Part shown: positions 1 to 6,754 of the stretch, one piece after another
Layout of the letters: each line of letters opens with the position of its first letter
How positions within the stretch are numbered: the stretch's first letter is position 1
Position numbers and translations under genes: made by a program
Assembly: GCA_001770785.1 (NCBI GenBank)
Contig: MERZ01000389.1
Coordinates: 5,600 to 18,006, forward strand
Source of the DNA: Burkholderiales bacterium RIFCSPHIGHO2_12_FULL_61_11
GTDB taxonomy: Bacteria > Pseudomonadota > Gammaproteobacteria > Burkholderiales > Burkholderiaceae_C
Direction of reading: 5' to 3'
Length of the DNA stretch: 12,407 nucleotides
The notes under the pieces: generated by a model
Database searches by the model: none
What the model saw: the letters and a program-made list of their open reading frames with translations, nothing else
What the model was told of the DNA's origin: nothing

Positions 1-933
1 ACAACCGCCCGGCGCGAAGATGACAAAGTGCAGATTCTGTCCGGCGTGTTCGAAGGGCGGACCACGGGAACTCCCATTGCGCTGCTTATTTGCAACACGG
101 ATCAGCGGTCCGGGGATTATCGCAATATCGAGAACTTGTTTCGCCCGGGCCACGCCGACTACACCTACCAACTCAAATATGGTATCCGGGATTACCGAGG
201 TGGCGGCCGTTCCTCTTCGCGCGAGACGGCGACGCGGGTGGCGGCCGGCGCAATTGCCAAGAAATACCTGAAACAGCGTTTCGGTACCGAGATTCGTGGC
301 TATCTCGCCCAGCTCGGCCCGATCCGTGCCGAAAAACTCGAATGGGATCAGGTGGAAAAAAATCCGTTCTTCTTCCCGGACCAGGAAAAAATTCCCGCCC
401 TTGAGGAATACATCAAGCTCCTGCGCAAGACGGGGGACTCTGTGGGCGCACGGGTGAACGTGCTTGCCCGGGGCGTGTCGGCGGGACTCGGGGAGCCCGT
501 TTTTGACCGACTCGATGCCGATATTGCGCATGCTCTGATGAGCATCAATGCAGTCAAAGGCGTCGAGATCGGGGACGGATTTGCCTGCGTGGAGCAAAGG
601 GGTAGCGAGCATCGCGACGAGATGACGCCGGAAGGATTCTTGAGCAATCATGCGGGCGGCACTCTCGGCGGCATTTCATCGGGACAGGATGTGCTCGCGA
701 GTATGGCGCTCAAGCCTACATCCAGTATCCGTATTCCGGGAAAAACGGTACGGACATCTGGCGAGCCTGCGCTCATTGAAACCCACGGAAGACATGATCC
801 TTGCGTGGGGATACGGGCGGTTCCAATCGCCGAAGCAATGCTGGCGCTGGTGCTGATGGATCACGCCCTGCGCGACAGGGCTCAGAACATGGACGTGATC
901 AGGCGGAGCGGATTCAGGGACGGGGGTCATTGA
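1..933 (+). CDS. aroC: Chorismate synthase, 5'-truncated by the window edge
   Basis: Catalyses the last shikimate-pathway step, 5-enolpyruvylshikimate-3-phosphate to chorismate, using reduced FMN in the cytosol. The reading frame is open from base 1, so the start lies outside the window; 310 residues are present. The family is usually about 360-366 residues, so roughly 55 N-terminal residues are missing. Visible family signatures are GHADYTY at local residues 50-56, [13 protein letters not shown] ending near residue 76, and [10 protein letters not shown] at 220-229. The His in GHADYT should be the second conserved active-site histidine; the first lies in the missing part. A GTG and an ATG near the left edge are internal codons, not starts. 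The next gene begins 4 nt after the stop, which suggests co-transcription. Identification is firm. Confidence 0.97.
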   Translation, partial: TTARREDDKVQILSGVFEGRTTGTPIALLICNTDQRSGDYRNIENLFRPGHADYTYQLKYGIRDYRGGGRSSSRETATRVAAGAIAKKYLKQRFGTEIRGYLAQLGPIRAEKLEWDQVEKNPFFFPDQEKIPALEEYIKLLRKTGDSVGARVNVLARGVSAGLGEPVFDRLDADIAHALMSINAVKGVEIGDGFACVEQRGSEHRDEMTPEGFLSNHAGGTLGGISSGQDVLASMALKPTSSIRIPGKTVRTSGEPALIETHGRHDPCVGIRAVPIAEAMLALVLMDHALRDRAQNMDVIRRSGFRDGGH

Positions 934-937
934 GGAT

Positions 938-1456
938 ATGTCGCGAACTGAACTACACACAAAGCTGCTCGCCTATCTGGAAAGACATCATGTCGCGACG
1001 CTGGCCACCCACGGGCCGAATGGGCCATGGGCATCGGCGGTTTTCTACGTCAATGACGGACTGACGCTGTACTTTCTGTCAGCGCCGACCGCCCGGCATT
1101 CTCGCAATCTGGAAGGTGACCCGCGCGTCGCGGCGACGGTGCAGGAAGACTACTCCGAGTGGGGGCAAATCAAGGGGATCCAATTGGAGGGGAAGGTGTC
1201 GCGATTGGATGCCGTCGAGAGTTTGCGCGCTGCCGCCTGGTACGCACGCAAGTTTGCTTTTACCGCTGCCCGCCAGGCACCCGGCGCGATCGCCGCAGCA
1301 ATGAAAAAAATTGCCTGGTACAGGCTGGAGCCGGCTTGCCTTTACTTCATCGATAACTCCATCGGCCTCGGCCACAGGGAATGTTTCGATGTGGAGGAGG
1401 GCGCCAAGCTCGGCCGACAGCCTTTGGTCATGGCTCCCATTGATCATCTGAAATAA
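938..1456 (+). CDS. YhbP-like FMN-binding split-barrel protein (PNPOx superfamily)
   Basis: A 172-residue cytosolic protein of the pyridoxamine 5'-phosphate oxidase-like split-barrel superfamily. The N-terminal part (HHVATLATHGPNGPWASAVFY, about residues 17-37) has the first-strand pattern of these proteins. TARHSRNLEGDPRVAATV (about 51-68) and IKGIQLEGKV (about 78-87) match the usual flavin-site strands. The C-terminal FIDNSIGLGHR resembles the FTDNTLGFGKK ending that I recall from E. coli YhbP (UPF0306), so it is more likely YhbP-like than a true PdxH. The substrate is unknown; FMN binding is inferred from the family. The ATG lies 4 nt after the aroC stop. GAGG is only 2 nt from the ATG, so translation is probably coupled to aroC. 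No terminator is visible downstream. Confidence 0.8.
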   Translation: MSRTELHTKLLAYLERHHVATLATHGPNGPWASAVFYVNDGLTLYFLSAPTARHSRNLEGDPRVAATVQEDYSEWGQIKGIQLEGKVSRLDAVESLRAAAWYARKFAFTAARQAPGAIAAAMKKIAWYRLEPACLYFIDNSIGLGHRECFDVEEGAKLGRQPLVMAPIDHLK

Positions 1457-1470
1457 TCCACCGACAGGCC

Positions 1471-1744
1471 TTGGTCGCGCACGTGGATGACGTTCGTGTG
1501 CCGGTGGACAACAACGCGGTGGAGAACGCCATTCGGCCCTCGCCCTTGGAAGAAAAAATTGATTATTCATCCGCAGCAAGCCGGTGAACGAGCGGCACCT
1601 GATGAGCTTGGTCGAATCGGCAAAACACAATGGACATCGATTCCTGGGCTTATTTGAAGGACGTGCTGACCAAGTTGCCGACTGGCCCAACTCGCGACTG
1701 GCTGAGTTGCTGCATCACCGCTGGATGCCGCTTACCTCAACCTG
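1471..1744 (+). pseudogene. IS66-family transposase C-terminal remnant, multiply broken
   Basis: Translated piecewise, this stretch gives the C-terminus of an IS66-type (TnpC) transposase. One frame reads LVAHVDDVRVPVDNNAVENAIRP (about 1471-1539), containing the hallmark DNN-VEN-IRP block. A frameshift near 1545-1552 leads to K-N-stop-LF-IRSK, where the normal KNWLF tryptophan has become TGA. A second shift near 1628-1633 gives MDIDSWAYLKDVLTKLPT. A third near 1680-1690 gives DWPNSRLAELLHHRWMP, the usual family ending. There are therefore at least three frame disruptions and one nonsense change. The N-terminal and central parts, the accessory tnpA/tnpB genes and the terminal repeats are absent. 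It is a dead fragment, not an expressed gene. Confidence 0.85.
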
Positions 1745-1787
1745 ACCGTCTGCGCCCGGTCAATATGGGTTGGCCGAACGCAGGCAA

Positions 1788-1935
1788 ATCATGGAAGAGG
1801 CCTTTGCACGGTACGGCACGCCTGAGATCGTCAGCGATCAGGTCAGTCAGCTTACGGCAGATGAGTTCACAGACCTTGGCCAAAGGCTGCAAGTTGTCCA
1901 TGGATGGGCGCGGTTGCCGCGGTCGCACATCCTCC
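1788..1935 (+). pseudogene. IS3-family transposase (integrase domain) fragment
   Basis: One frame from 1788 reads MEEAFARYGTPEIVSDQVSQ followed by LTADEFTD. This is a decayed form of the IS3-family rve block (typically GTPEI-x-NTDQGSQFT), with the residues before DQ lost and G changed to V. A frameshift between about 1870 and 1890 moves to another frame reading CKLSMDGRGC (about 1888-1917). That corresponds to the MDGRG motif of one IS3 subgroup, normally followed by WRDN-FVERLW. What follows is degenerate up to the hpnC stop codon at 1937. No N-terminal OrfA, no terminal repeats and no target duplication are visible. It directly follows the IS66 remnant. Confidence 0.75.
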
Positions 1936-1936
1936 T

Positions 1937-2782
1937 TCACATCAATAAGGCCCGCCAGCCCATCACCGCGATATCCCGGGGACCGAGCTTGGGGCGTTGC
2001 TGCAGGGTGTTGAAGTTCAGTGCCTCGATTTTGTCCAGAATGCGCAGGCCGCCTTGCACCACCAGCCGCAGTTCCCAGCCGCCGCGGCCCGGCACTTTTC
2101 TTACCAGATTCGAGCCTTTTAGCATGCTGGCCCTTGCGTATCGGGCGTTGGAAACTATTAGATTGATGGTATTCGGGTTGCTCTCCAGGCGCAGCAGCTG
2201 CGCTTCATCGACGCCGTGCGCTTCCCAGGCATCGGCCGGCAGATAGATTCGTCCGCGTGGGATGTCCACGCTCAGGTCTTGCCAGAAGTTAATCAGTTGC
2301 AGGGCGGTGCAGATGCAGTCGCTTTGCTGCAGCGACTGGGCATCATCCACCTCGTACAGGTGAAGCAGCAGGCGGCCCACCGGGTTGGCCGAGCGGGCGC
2401 AGTAGTCCAGCAGTTCGGCCTGGCTGGCATAGCGCTGCTTGACCACATCCTGCTCAAACGCGCTGAGCAGATCGGCCAGTAGATTCATCGGCAGCGCGAA
2501 TTGCGTGATCATCGGGCCCAACTGCCCGAACACGCCGGCCCAACGTGGCGAGGGCGGCAGGCCGGCGGCTGTTGCCAGCAGGTCGGCGCGGTAGGCCGCC
2601 AGATCATCCAGCCGCTTTTGCGGCGCGGCGTCGCCTTCATCGGCGATGTCGTCGGCGGTGCGGGCAAACCAGTAAATCGCAGCGATGGCCGGGCGCAGAT
2701 GCGGCGGGCAGAGCACGGACGCGACCGGGAAATTCTCGTAATGGTTCACGCCTTGGGCGAGCGGGGAGGGGCCTGGGTTCAT
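1937..2782 (-). CDS. hpnC: HpnC-type squalene/phytoene synthase family protein (hydroxysqualene synthase)
   Basis: A trans-isoprenyl diphosphate synthase-fold protein. In the HpnCDE route HpnD makes presqualene diphosphate, HpnC converts it to hydroxysqualene and HpnE reduces that to squalene for hopanoids. With the start at 2782 it has 281 residues, normal for the family. NHYENFPVAS (13-22) is a typical HpnC opening. The first Asp-rich motif is DDIAD (44-48) and the second is QDLSVDIPRGRIYLP (168-182); PVGRLLL is at 134-140. The frame stays open to an ATG at 2821. I prefer 2782 because family similarity starts just after it and a possible promoter overlaps the longer version. Neither start has a clear Shine-Dalgarno. 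HpnD and HpnE are not in the window, and the 3' end abuts IS debris. Family is sure; HpnC over HpnD is likely. Confidence 0.88.
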   Translation of the reverse strand: MNPGPSPLAQGVNHYENFPVASVLCPPHLRPAIAAIYWFARTADDIADEGDAAPQKRLDDLAAYRADLLATAAGLPPSPRWAGVFGQLGPMITQFALPMNLLADLLSAFEQDVVKQRYASQAELLDYCARSANPVGRLLLHLYEVDDAQSLQQSDCICTALQLINFWQDLSVDIPRGRIYLPADAWEAHGVDEAQLLRLESNPNTINLIVSNARYARASMLKGSNLVRKVPGRGGWELRLVVQGGLRILDKIEALNFNTLQQRPKLGPRDIAVMGWRALLM

Positions 2783-2807
2783 GCACTGGATTGTCGCTTG
2801 ACAAGGT

Positions 2808-2837
2808 TTTAAATCTCTCATAAATCCGATTAGTCAA
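2808..2837 (-). promoter_or_regulatory. Possible sigma-70 promoter for hpnC
   Basis: On the minus strand TTGACT (2837-2832) is followed by an 18-bp spacer and TTTAAA (2813-2808). This is a 5/6 and a 4/6 match to the consensus boxes. Transcription would start near 2801, about 20 nt before the ATG at 2782. If real, it excludes the upstream ATG at 2821, which falls between the two boxes. The match is modest and the region is AT-rich, so chance is possible. Confidence 0.35.
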
Positions 2838-2998
2838 TAAACCTTCGGATACTGTCCTGTCCGATGTCTTGCCGGGGTTCAACCGAATCTCTTATTCCAA
2901 TCTGAGTTTTCGGGTTGGCGATCATCAAGTAGCGAAAAGGTGCTCGGGGAAAATCATGGCCGATACAGGCTAAAATAAAAAGTTGACCAATTCCAGGC

Positions 2999-3025
2999 GG
3001 GAATTCCGAATCAGTTCGGATTCCC
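2999..3025 (+). repeat. Imperfect inverted repeat upstream of tRNA-Leu
   Basis: GGGAATTCCGAA (2999-3010) and TTCGGATTCCC (3015-3025) are inverted around the loop TCAG, with one bulged T. No T-run follows on the plus strand, so it is not a clear terminator. TTGACC at 2983-2988 upstream could be a -35 box for the tRNA, but no good -10 follows at the right distance. The role is unknown. Confidence 0.45.
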
Positions 3026-3040
3026 GTTGTTATTTCAGGC

Positions 3041-3127
3041 GCGCGGGTGGCGAAATTGGTAGACGCACCAGGTTTAGGTCCTGACGCCAGTAATGGTGTG
3101 GGGGTTCGAGTCCCCCCCCGCGCACCA
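3041..3127 (+). tRNA. tRNA-Leu (anticodon UAG)
   Basis: An 87-nt class II tRNA with encoded CCA (3125-3127). The acceptor stem pairs GCGCGGG (3041-3047) with CCCGCGC (3117-3123), with discriminator A. The D stem is GCG/CGC, and a long variable arm is present. The anticodon loop TTTAGGT (3073-3079) carries TAG, reading CUN leucine codons. The T arm is a G-rich/C-rich stem around TTCGAGT. The outermost anticodon-stem pair is C3068-A3084, a mismatch where E. coli has C-G. Everything else is regular, so the gene should be functional. Confidence 0.96.
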
Positions 3128-3176
3128 ACCCTGAGGCTCCATGGGCGGCAAGTGTCGCTCTCGAGCCCTCGGGTTT

Positions 3177-3192
3177 GCTGCATTAATGCAGC
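3177..3192. repeat. Perfect 16-nt palindrome before tig
   Basis: GCTGCATTAATGCAGC is fully self-complementary, with no loop. It lies between tRNA-Leu and the hairpin at 3197-3211. As DNA it could bind a dimeric regulator; as RNA it would form only a short hairpin. No known operator is recognised. Confidence 0.4.
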
Positions 3193-3196
3193 CTGT

Positions 3197-3215
3197 CAGG
3201 GGCAAGCCCTGTTTT
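3197..3215 (+). terminator. Probable intrinsic terminator of tRNA-Leu
   Basis: CAGGG (3197-3201) and CCCTG (3207-3211) form a 5-bp GC-rich stem with loop GCAAG. It is followed by TTTT and a further T-rich stretch. The position fits the end of the tRNA-Leu transcript and would insulate tig. The stem is short, so termination may be partial. Confidence 0.5.
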
Positions 3216-3243
3216 GAATATTTTTTGATTTTAGGAAACCATC

Positions 3244-4554
3244 ATGGCCGTGACTGTTGAAACTCTTGAAAAGCTGGAGCGCAAATTGACGCTGACGCTG
3301 CCCCTCAATACCATTCAGTCGGAAGTCGATACCCGTCTGAAGCGCTTGGCCCGCACGGTGAAAATGGATGGTTTCCGCCCCGGTAAGGTCCCCATGAGCG
3401 TCATAGCCCAGCGTTATGGCTACTCGGTGCACTACGAAGTCATGAACGACAAGGTGGGCGAGGCGTTTGCCGCTGCCGCCAACGAAGCCAAGTTGCGCGT
3501 TGCCGGCCAGCCCAGCATCAGCGAAAAAGAAGGTGCGCCAGAGGGTGAGCTGGTTTTTGATGCTGTTTTTGAGGTTTATCCTGAAGTCAAGATCGCCGAT
3601 CTGGCGGGTGCTGAAGTTGAAAAGGTCAGCGCTGAAGTCAGCGATGCAGCCATCGACAAGACGATTGACATCTTGCGCAAGCAGCGCCGCACCTTCGCGC
3701 AGCGCGCGGCTGATGCGCCAGCGCAAGACGGTGACCGTGTCACCATCGACTTTGAAGGCAAGATCGACGGCGAAACGTTCGCTGGCGGCAAAGCCGAAGG
3801 TTTCCAGTTTCTGGTCGGCGAAGGCCAGATGCTCAAGGAATTTGAAGATGCCGTGCGCGGCATGAAAAGCGGTGAAAGCAAGACTTTCCCACTGAACTTT
3901 CCCGCTGATTACCACGGCAAGGAAGTCGCCGGCAAACAGGCGGATTTCCTGGTGACGGTCAAGAAAATCGAGGCAGCGCACCTGCCTGAAGTGAATGAGG
4001 CGCTGGCCAAGTCGCTGGGGATTGCCGATGCGACGGTCGAAGGCCTGCGTGCCGACATCAAGAAAAACCTGGAGCGTGAAGTTAAATCCCGCCTGTTGGC
4101 CCGCAACAAAAATGCCGTCATGGAGGTATTGGTCGCCAACGCCGAGCTCGATTTGCCGAAATCAAGCGTGCAGGCCGAAGTGGACCGCATGATTGAAGGC
4201 GCCAGAGCCGACCTGAAGCAGCGTGGCGTCAAGGACGCCGACAAGGCGCCGATTCCGGACGACCTGTTCCGCCCGCAAGCTGAAAAGCGTGTGCGTCTGG
4301 GACTGGTGGTGGCCGAACTGGTGCGCACCAATGGCCTGCAAGTCAAACCTGAGCAACTGAAGGCGCATATTGAAGAGTTGGCAGCGAGCTATGAAAAACC
4401 GCAAGACGTGGTGCGCTGGTACCTGGGCGACAACCAGCGCATGGCTGAAGTGGAAGCCGTTGTCATTGAGAACAACGTGACTGAATTTGTCCTGGGCAAG
4501 GCTAAAGTGGTCGACAAAGCCATCTCGTTCGACGAGCTGATGGGGCAAAACTGA
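3244..4554 (+). CDS. tig: Trigger factor, ribosome-associated chaperone/peptidyl-prolyl isomerase
   Basis: Binds the ribosome at the exit tunnel and shields nascent chains in the cytosol. It is 436 residues long, as in other proteobacteria. The N-terminal ribosome-binding domain carries the signature GFRPGKVP at 43-50. The FKBP-type isomerase domain spans about 162-243 (DGDRVTIDFEGKIDG to the VTVKKIE end). The C-terminal, mostly helical substrate-cradle domain runs from about 245 to 436. The ATG has AGGA 7 nt upstream. It is the first gene of the tig-clpP-clpX-lon block. A hairpin after its stop suggests that clpP is at least partly transcribed from its own promoter. Confidence 0.98.
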   Translation: MAVTVETLEKLERKLTLTLPLNTIQSEVDTRLKRLARTVKMDGFRPGKVPMSVIAQRYGYSVHYEVMNDKVGEAFAAAANEAKLRVAGQPSISEKEGAPEGELVFDAVFEVYPEVKIADLAGAEVEKVSAEVSDAAIDKTIDILRKQRRTFAQRAADAPAQDGDRVTIDFEGKIDGETFAGGKAEGFQFLVGEGQMLKEFEDAVRGMKSGESKTFPLNFPADYHGKEVAGKQADFLVTVKKIEAAHLPEVNEALAKSLGIADATVEGLRADIKKNLEREVKSRLLARNKNAVMEVLVANAELDLPKSSVQAEVDRMIEGARADLKQRGVKDADKAPIPDDLFRPQAEKRVRLGLVVAELVRTNGLQVKPEQLKAHIEELAASYEKPQDVVRWYLGDNQRMAEVEAVVIENNVTEFVLGKAKVVDKAISFDELMGQN

Positions 4555-4578
4555 TCGTTCGTTGCTTCTCCTGAAATT

Positions 4579-4606
4579 GGGGCTTGTGCTTCGCGGCGCG
4601 AGCCCC
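4579..4606 (+). terminator. GC-rich hairpin after tig (terminator or attenuator)
   Basis: GGGGCTTGTGC (4579-4589) can pair along all 11 positions, counting two G-U pairs, with GCGCGAGCCCC (4596-4606) around the loop TTCGCG. ATTTCATTTT follows, a broken T-run. It would end or attenuate the tig transcript. The same bases contain the putative heat-shock promoter of clpP. Confidence 0.55.
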
Positions 4607-4610
4607 ATTT
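4583..4610 (+). promoter_or_regulatory. Putative sigma-32 (heat-shock) promoter of clpP
   Basis: CTTGTGC (4583-4589), 13 bp, then CCCCATTT (4603-4610). The -10 element matches the sigma-32 consensus exactly. The -35 keeps the CTTG core but lacks the following AA. Spacing equals that of the lon promoter in this window. Transcription would start near 4617, about 33 nt before the clpP ATG. The family precedent is that clpP is a classical sigma-32 target. Confidence 0.6.
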
Positions 4611-4649
4611 CATTTTGGTTACAGTACAAACATCTCTGGAGAAAACTTG

Positions 4650-5303
4650 ATGATTCGAAGCAGTATTTATGGGGGCGCCTACGGCAACCCGCAAGCGGGC
4701 AGCCAGGATACGCAAGGCCTGGGCATGGTGCCCATGGTGATCGAACAATCCGGCCGGGGCGAACGCTCTTACGACATCTATTCGCGCTTGCTGAAAGAAC
4801 GTGTCATTTTCCTGGTCGGCCCGGTTAATGACCAGACGGCCAATCTGGTGGTGGCGCAGCTGCTGTTCCTGGAAAGTGAAAATCCTGACAAGGATATTTC
4901 CTTCTACATCAACTCTCCCGGTGGCTCCGTGACGGCCGGCATGGCGATTTATGACACGATGCAGTTCATCAAGCCGGATGTGTCCACCCTCTGCGTGGGC
5001 ATGGCGGCCAGCATGGGCGCATTTTTGCTGTCGTCGGGCGCCAAAGGCAAGCGCTTTACGCTGCCCAATTCGCGCGTCTTGATTCACCAGCCTTCGGGCG
5101 GTGCGCAAGGACAGGCGACGGATATTGAAATTCACGCCCGTGATATTCTGAAAACGCGTGACCAGCTCAACCGCATCATGGCAGCGAACACCGGCCAGAC
5201 GATTGAAAAAATCGAACACGACACCGAGCGTGACTATTTCTTGTTTGCGGAAGAAGCCAAGGAGTACGGCTTGGTCGATCAGGTCATTTCCAAGCGGGTT
5301 TGA
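4650..5303 (+). CDS. clpP: ATP-dependent Clp protease proteolytic subunit
   Basis: Serine peptidase that forms the double-heptameric ClpP chamber and degrades proteins unfolded by ClpX or ClpA. It has 217 residues. The catalytic triad is visible: Ser121 in [10 protein letters not shown], His146 in VLIHQP and Asp195 in DTERDYF. The oxyanion-strand motif SPGGSVTAG is at 89-97. The ATG at 4650 was chosen because GGAG lies 8 nt upstream; the frame extends further 5' only through the hairpin region. About 20 N-terminal residues before the conserved part probably form a cleaved propeptide. clpX follows after 68 bp with no clear terminator, so the two are probably co-transcribed. Confidence 0.97.
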   Translation: MIRSSIYGGAYGNPQAGSQDTQGLGMVPMVIEQSGRGERSYDIYSRLLKERVIFLVGPVNDQTANLVVAQLLFLESENPDKDISFYINSPGGSVTAGMAIYDTMQFIKPDVSTLCVGMAASMGAFLLSSGAKGKRFTLPNSRVLIHQPSGGAQGQATDIEIHARDILKTRDQLNRIMAANTGQTIEKIEHDTERDYFLFAEEAKEYGLVDQVISKRV

Positions 5304-5321
5304 GAACACCTTTTTTTATTG

Positions 5322-5337
5322 GTTATCATTAGATAAC
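5322..5337. repeat. Inverted repeat between clpP and clpX
   Basis: GTTATC (5322-5327) and GATAAC (5332-5337) are perfect inverted 6-mers around ATTA. A T7 run (5311-5317) lies just upstream rather than downstream, so this is not an intrinsic terminator for clpP. It could be a small operator or an mRNA processing hairpin, or chance. Confidence 0.35.
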
Positions 5338-5371
5338 AGTTCCTCATGGCACCTTAAAGGCATCCCCACCA

Positions 5372-6637
5372 ATGGCCGAGAAAAAAGGCTCCTCCAGTGA
5401 AAAGATTTTATACTGCTCCTTCTGCGGTAAAAGTCAGCACGAAGTTAAAAAACTTATCGCCGGCCCTTCGGTCTTTATCTGCGATGAGTGCATAGATCTC
5501 TGCAACGAGATTATTCGTGACGAACTGCCCGCTGGCGCGGATGTCGGCGGCACGCGCAGTGATTTGCCGACACCGACAGAAATCAAGGCGACGCTGGACG
5601 GCTATGTGATCGGTCAGGAAACGGCAAAGCGCACACTGGCGGTCGCTGTTTATAACCACTACAAACGCCTGCGTCACCAGGAAAATGCCAAAAAGGATGA
5701 TGTGGAGTTGACCAAGAGCAATATTTTGCTGATTGGTCCCACCGGTTCAGGCAAGACCCTGCTGGCGCAAACGCTGGCTCGCACGCTCAACGTGCCTTTT
5801 GTGATGGCTGATGCCACGACGCTGACGGAAGCCGGGTACGTGGGTGAGGACGTTGAAAATATCATTCAGAAATTGTTGCAAAGCTGCAACTACGAGGTCG
5901 AGCGGGCCCAGCAAGGCATTGTCTACATCGATGAGATCGACAAGATTTCCCGTAAATCCGACAACCCGTCGATTACCCGTGACGTATCGGGCGAAGGGGT
6001 GCAGCAAGCGCTGCTCAAGCTGATTGAAGGAACGATGGCGTCGGTGCCACCGCAAGGCGGCCGCAAGCATCCGAACCAGGATTTTCTGCAAGTCGATACC
6101 ACCAATATTCTCTTCATCTGTGGCGGTGCTTTCTCCGGGCTGGAAAAAGTCATTGAGAATCGCACCGAGGCTTCCGGCATTGGTTTTGGCGCTACCGTCA
6201 AAAGCAAGAAGGCGCGCACGCTGACGGATGCATTCAAGGAAGTTGAACCCGAAGACCTGATCAAGTTCGGGCTGATTCCCGAGTTGGTGGGGCGTATGCC
6301 GGTGATCGCCACCCTGGCCGAACTCAGCGAAGATGCGCTTGTACAAATCTTGACGGAACCGAAAAATGCCGTGGTCAAGCAGTTCACCAAACTGCTCTCC
6401 ATGGAGGGCGTGGATCTGGAAATTAGGCCTTCCGCGCTGAAGGCGATCGCCCGCAAGGCCCTGGCCCGTAAAACGGGCGCACGCGGCTTGCGCTCCATTC
6501 TGGAGCAGTCGCTGATTGACACCATGTTTGACCTGCCAAGCGCCAGCAATGTAGACAAAGTCGTTGTGGATGAGTCCACGATTGAAGAAAACAAGGCACC
6601 GCTGCTGGTGTATCGCGAAACCGCCAAGAAAGCCTGA
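5372..6637 (+). CDS. clpX: Clp protease ATP-binding subunit ClpX (AAA+ unfoldase)
   Basis: Hexameric unfoldase that recognises tagged substrates and threads them into ClpP. It has 421 residues, typical of the family. The N-terminal C4 zinc-binding domain uses Cys15, Cys18, Cys37 and Cys40 (CSFC and CDEC). Walker A is GPTGSGKT at 122-129 and Walker B IVYIDEID at 183-190. The pore-1 loop GYVG is at 155-158, the RKH loop at 231-233, the ClpP-docking IGF at 270-272 and the sensor-2 GARGLR at 369-374. All functional residues are intact. AAAGG lies about 10 nt before the ATG. The gene is followed by the heat-shock promoter of lon. Confidence 0.98.
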   Translation: MAEKKGSSSEKILYCSFCGKSQHEVKKLIAGPSVFICDECIDLCNEIIRDELPAGADVGGTRSDLPTPTEIKATLDGYVIGQETAKRTLAVAVYNHYKRLRHQENAKKDDVELTKSNILLIGPTGSGKTLLAQTLARTLNVPFVMADATTLTEAGYVGEDVENIIQKLLQSCNYEVERAQQGIVYIDEIDKISRKSDNPSITRDVSGEGVQQALLKLIEGTMASVPPQGGRKHPNQDFLQVDTTNILFICGGAFSGLEKVIENRTEASGIGFGATVKSKKARTLTDAFKEVEPEDLIKFGLIPELVGRMPVIATLAELSEDALVQILTEPKNAVVKQFTKLLSMEGVDLEIRPSALKAIARKALARKTGARGLRSILEQSLIDTMFDLPSASNVDKVVVDESTIEENKAPLLVYRETAKKA

Positions 6638-6663
6638 ACGCTAGAGGGGACTGGGCCGGAATG

Positions 6664-6691
6664 CTTGAAAAGCAGATCCTGCGCCCCACTT
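6664..6691 (+). promoter_or_regulatory. Sigma-32 (heat-shock) promoter of lon
   Basis: CTTGAAA (6664-6670), a 13-bp spacer, then CCCCACTT (6684-6691). Both boxes are close to the sigma-32 consensus (CTTGAA and CCCCAT-T) at the lower end of the normal spacing range. The predicted start near 6698 leaves a leader of about 57 nt. The position in the clpX-lon gap, and known heat-shock control of lon in proteobacteria, support it. Confidence 0.75.
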
Positions 6692-6700
6692 TCGAACTAA

Positions 6701-6733
6701 CGGTGTTCCGTCTGACCACGAAACTGGTCACCG
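6701..6733 (+). other. Leader hairpin between the lon promoter and its ribosome-binding site
   Basis: TGACCA (6713-6718) and TGGTCA (6725-6730) form a 6-bp stem with loop CGAAAC. CGGTG (6701-6705) can alternatively pair with CACCG (6729-6733). The structure lies inside the predicted lon leader, upstream of AAGG (6746-6749). It does not cover that site, so it may stabilise the mRNA rather than block translation. No T-run follows. Confidence 0.4.
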
Positions 6734-6754
6734 CGTTTTACGATTAAGGTTTAT

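Noticed and set aside
2216..2823. Plus-strand open frames opposite hpnC
   Set aside because: The minus strand carries both Asp-rich prenyltransferase motifs in one intact frame. The plus-strand products are low-complexity shadows.
2830..3183. 117-codon open frame on the minus strand across tRNA-Leu(UAG)
   Set aside because: Its middle is the antisense translation of the tRNA (the familiar GGTRTPTPLL-type artefact). It has no family similarity of its own.
4389..5309. 306-codon minus-strand open frame across tig and clpP
   Set aside because: It covers the ends of two conserved genes and the intergenic hairpin. Its composition is typical of antisense shadow and no domain is recognisable.
5311..5337. 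Intrinsic terminator after clpP
   Set aside because: The T7 run precedes rather than follows the inverted repeat, and no stable stem lies before the T-run.
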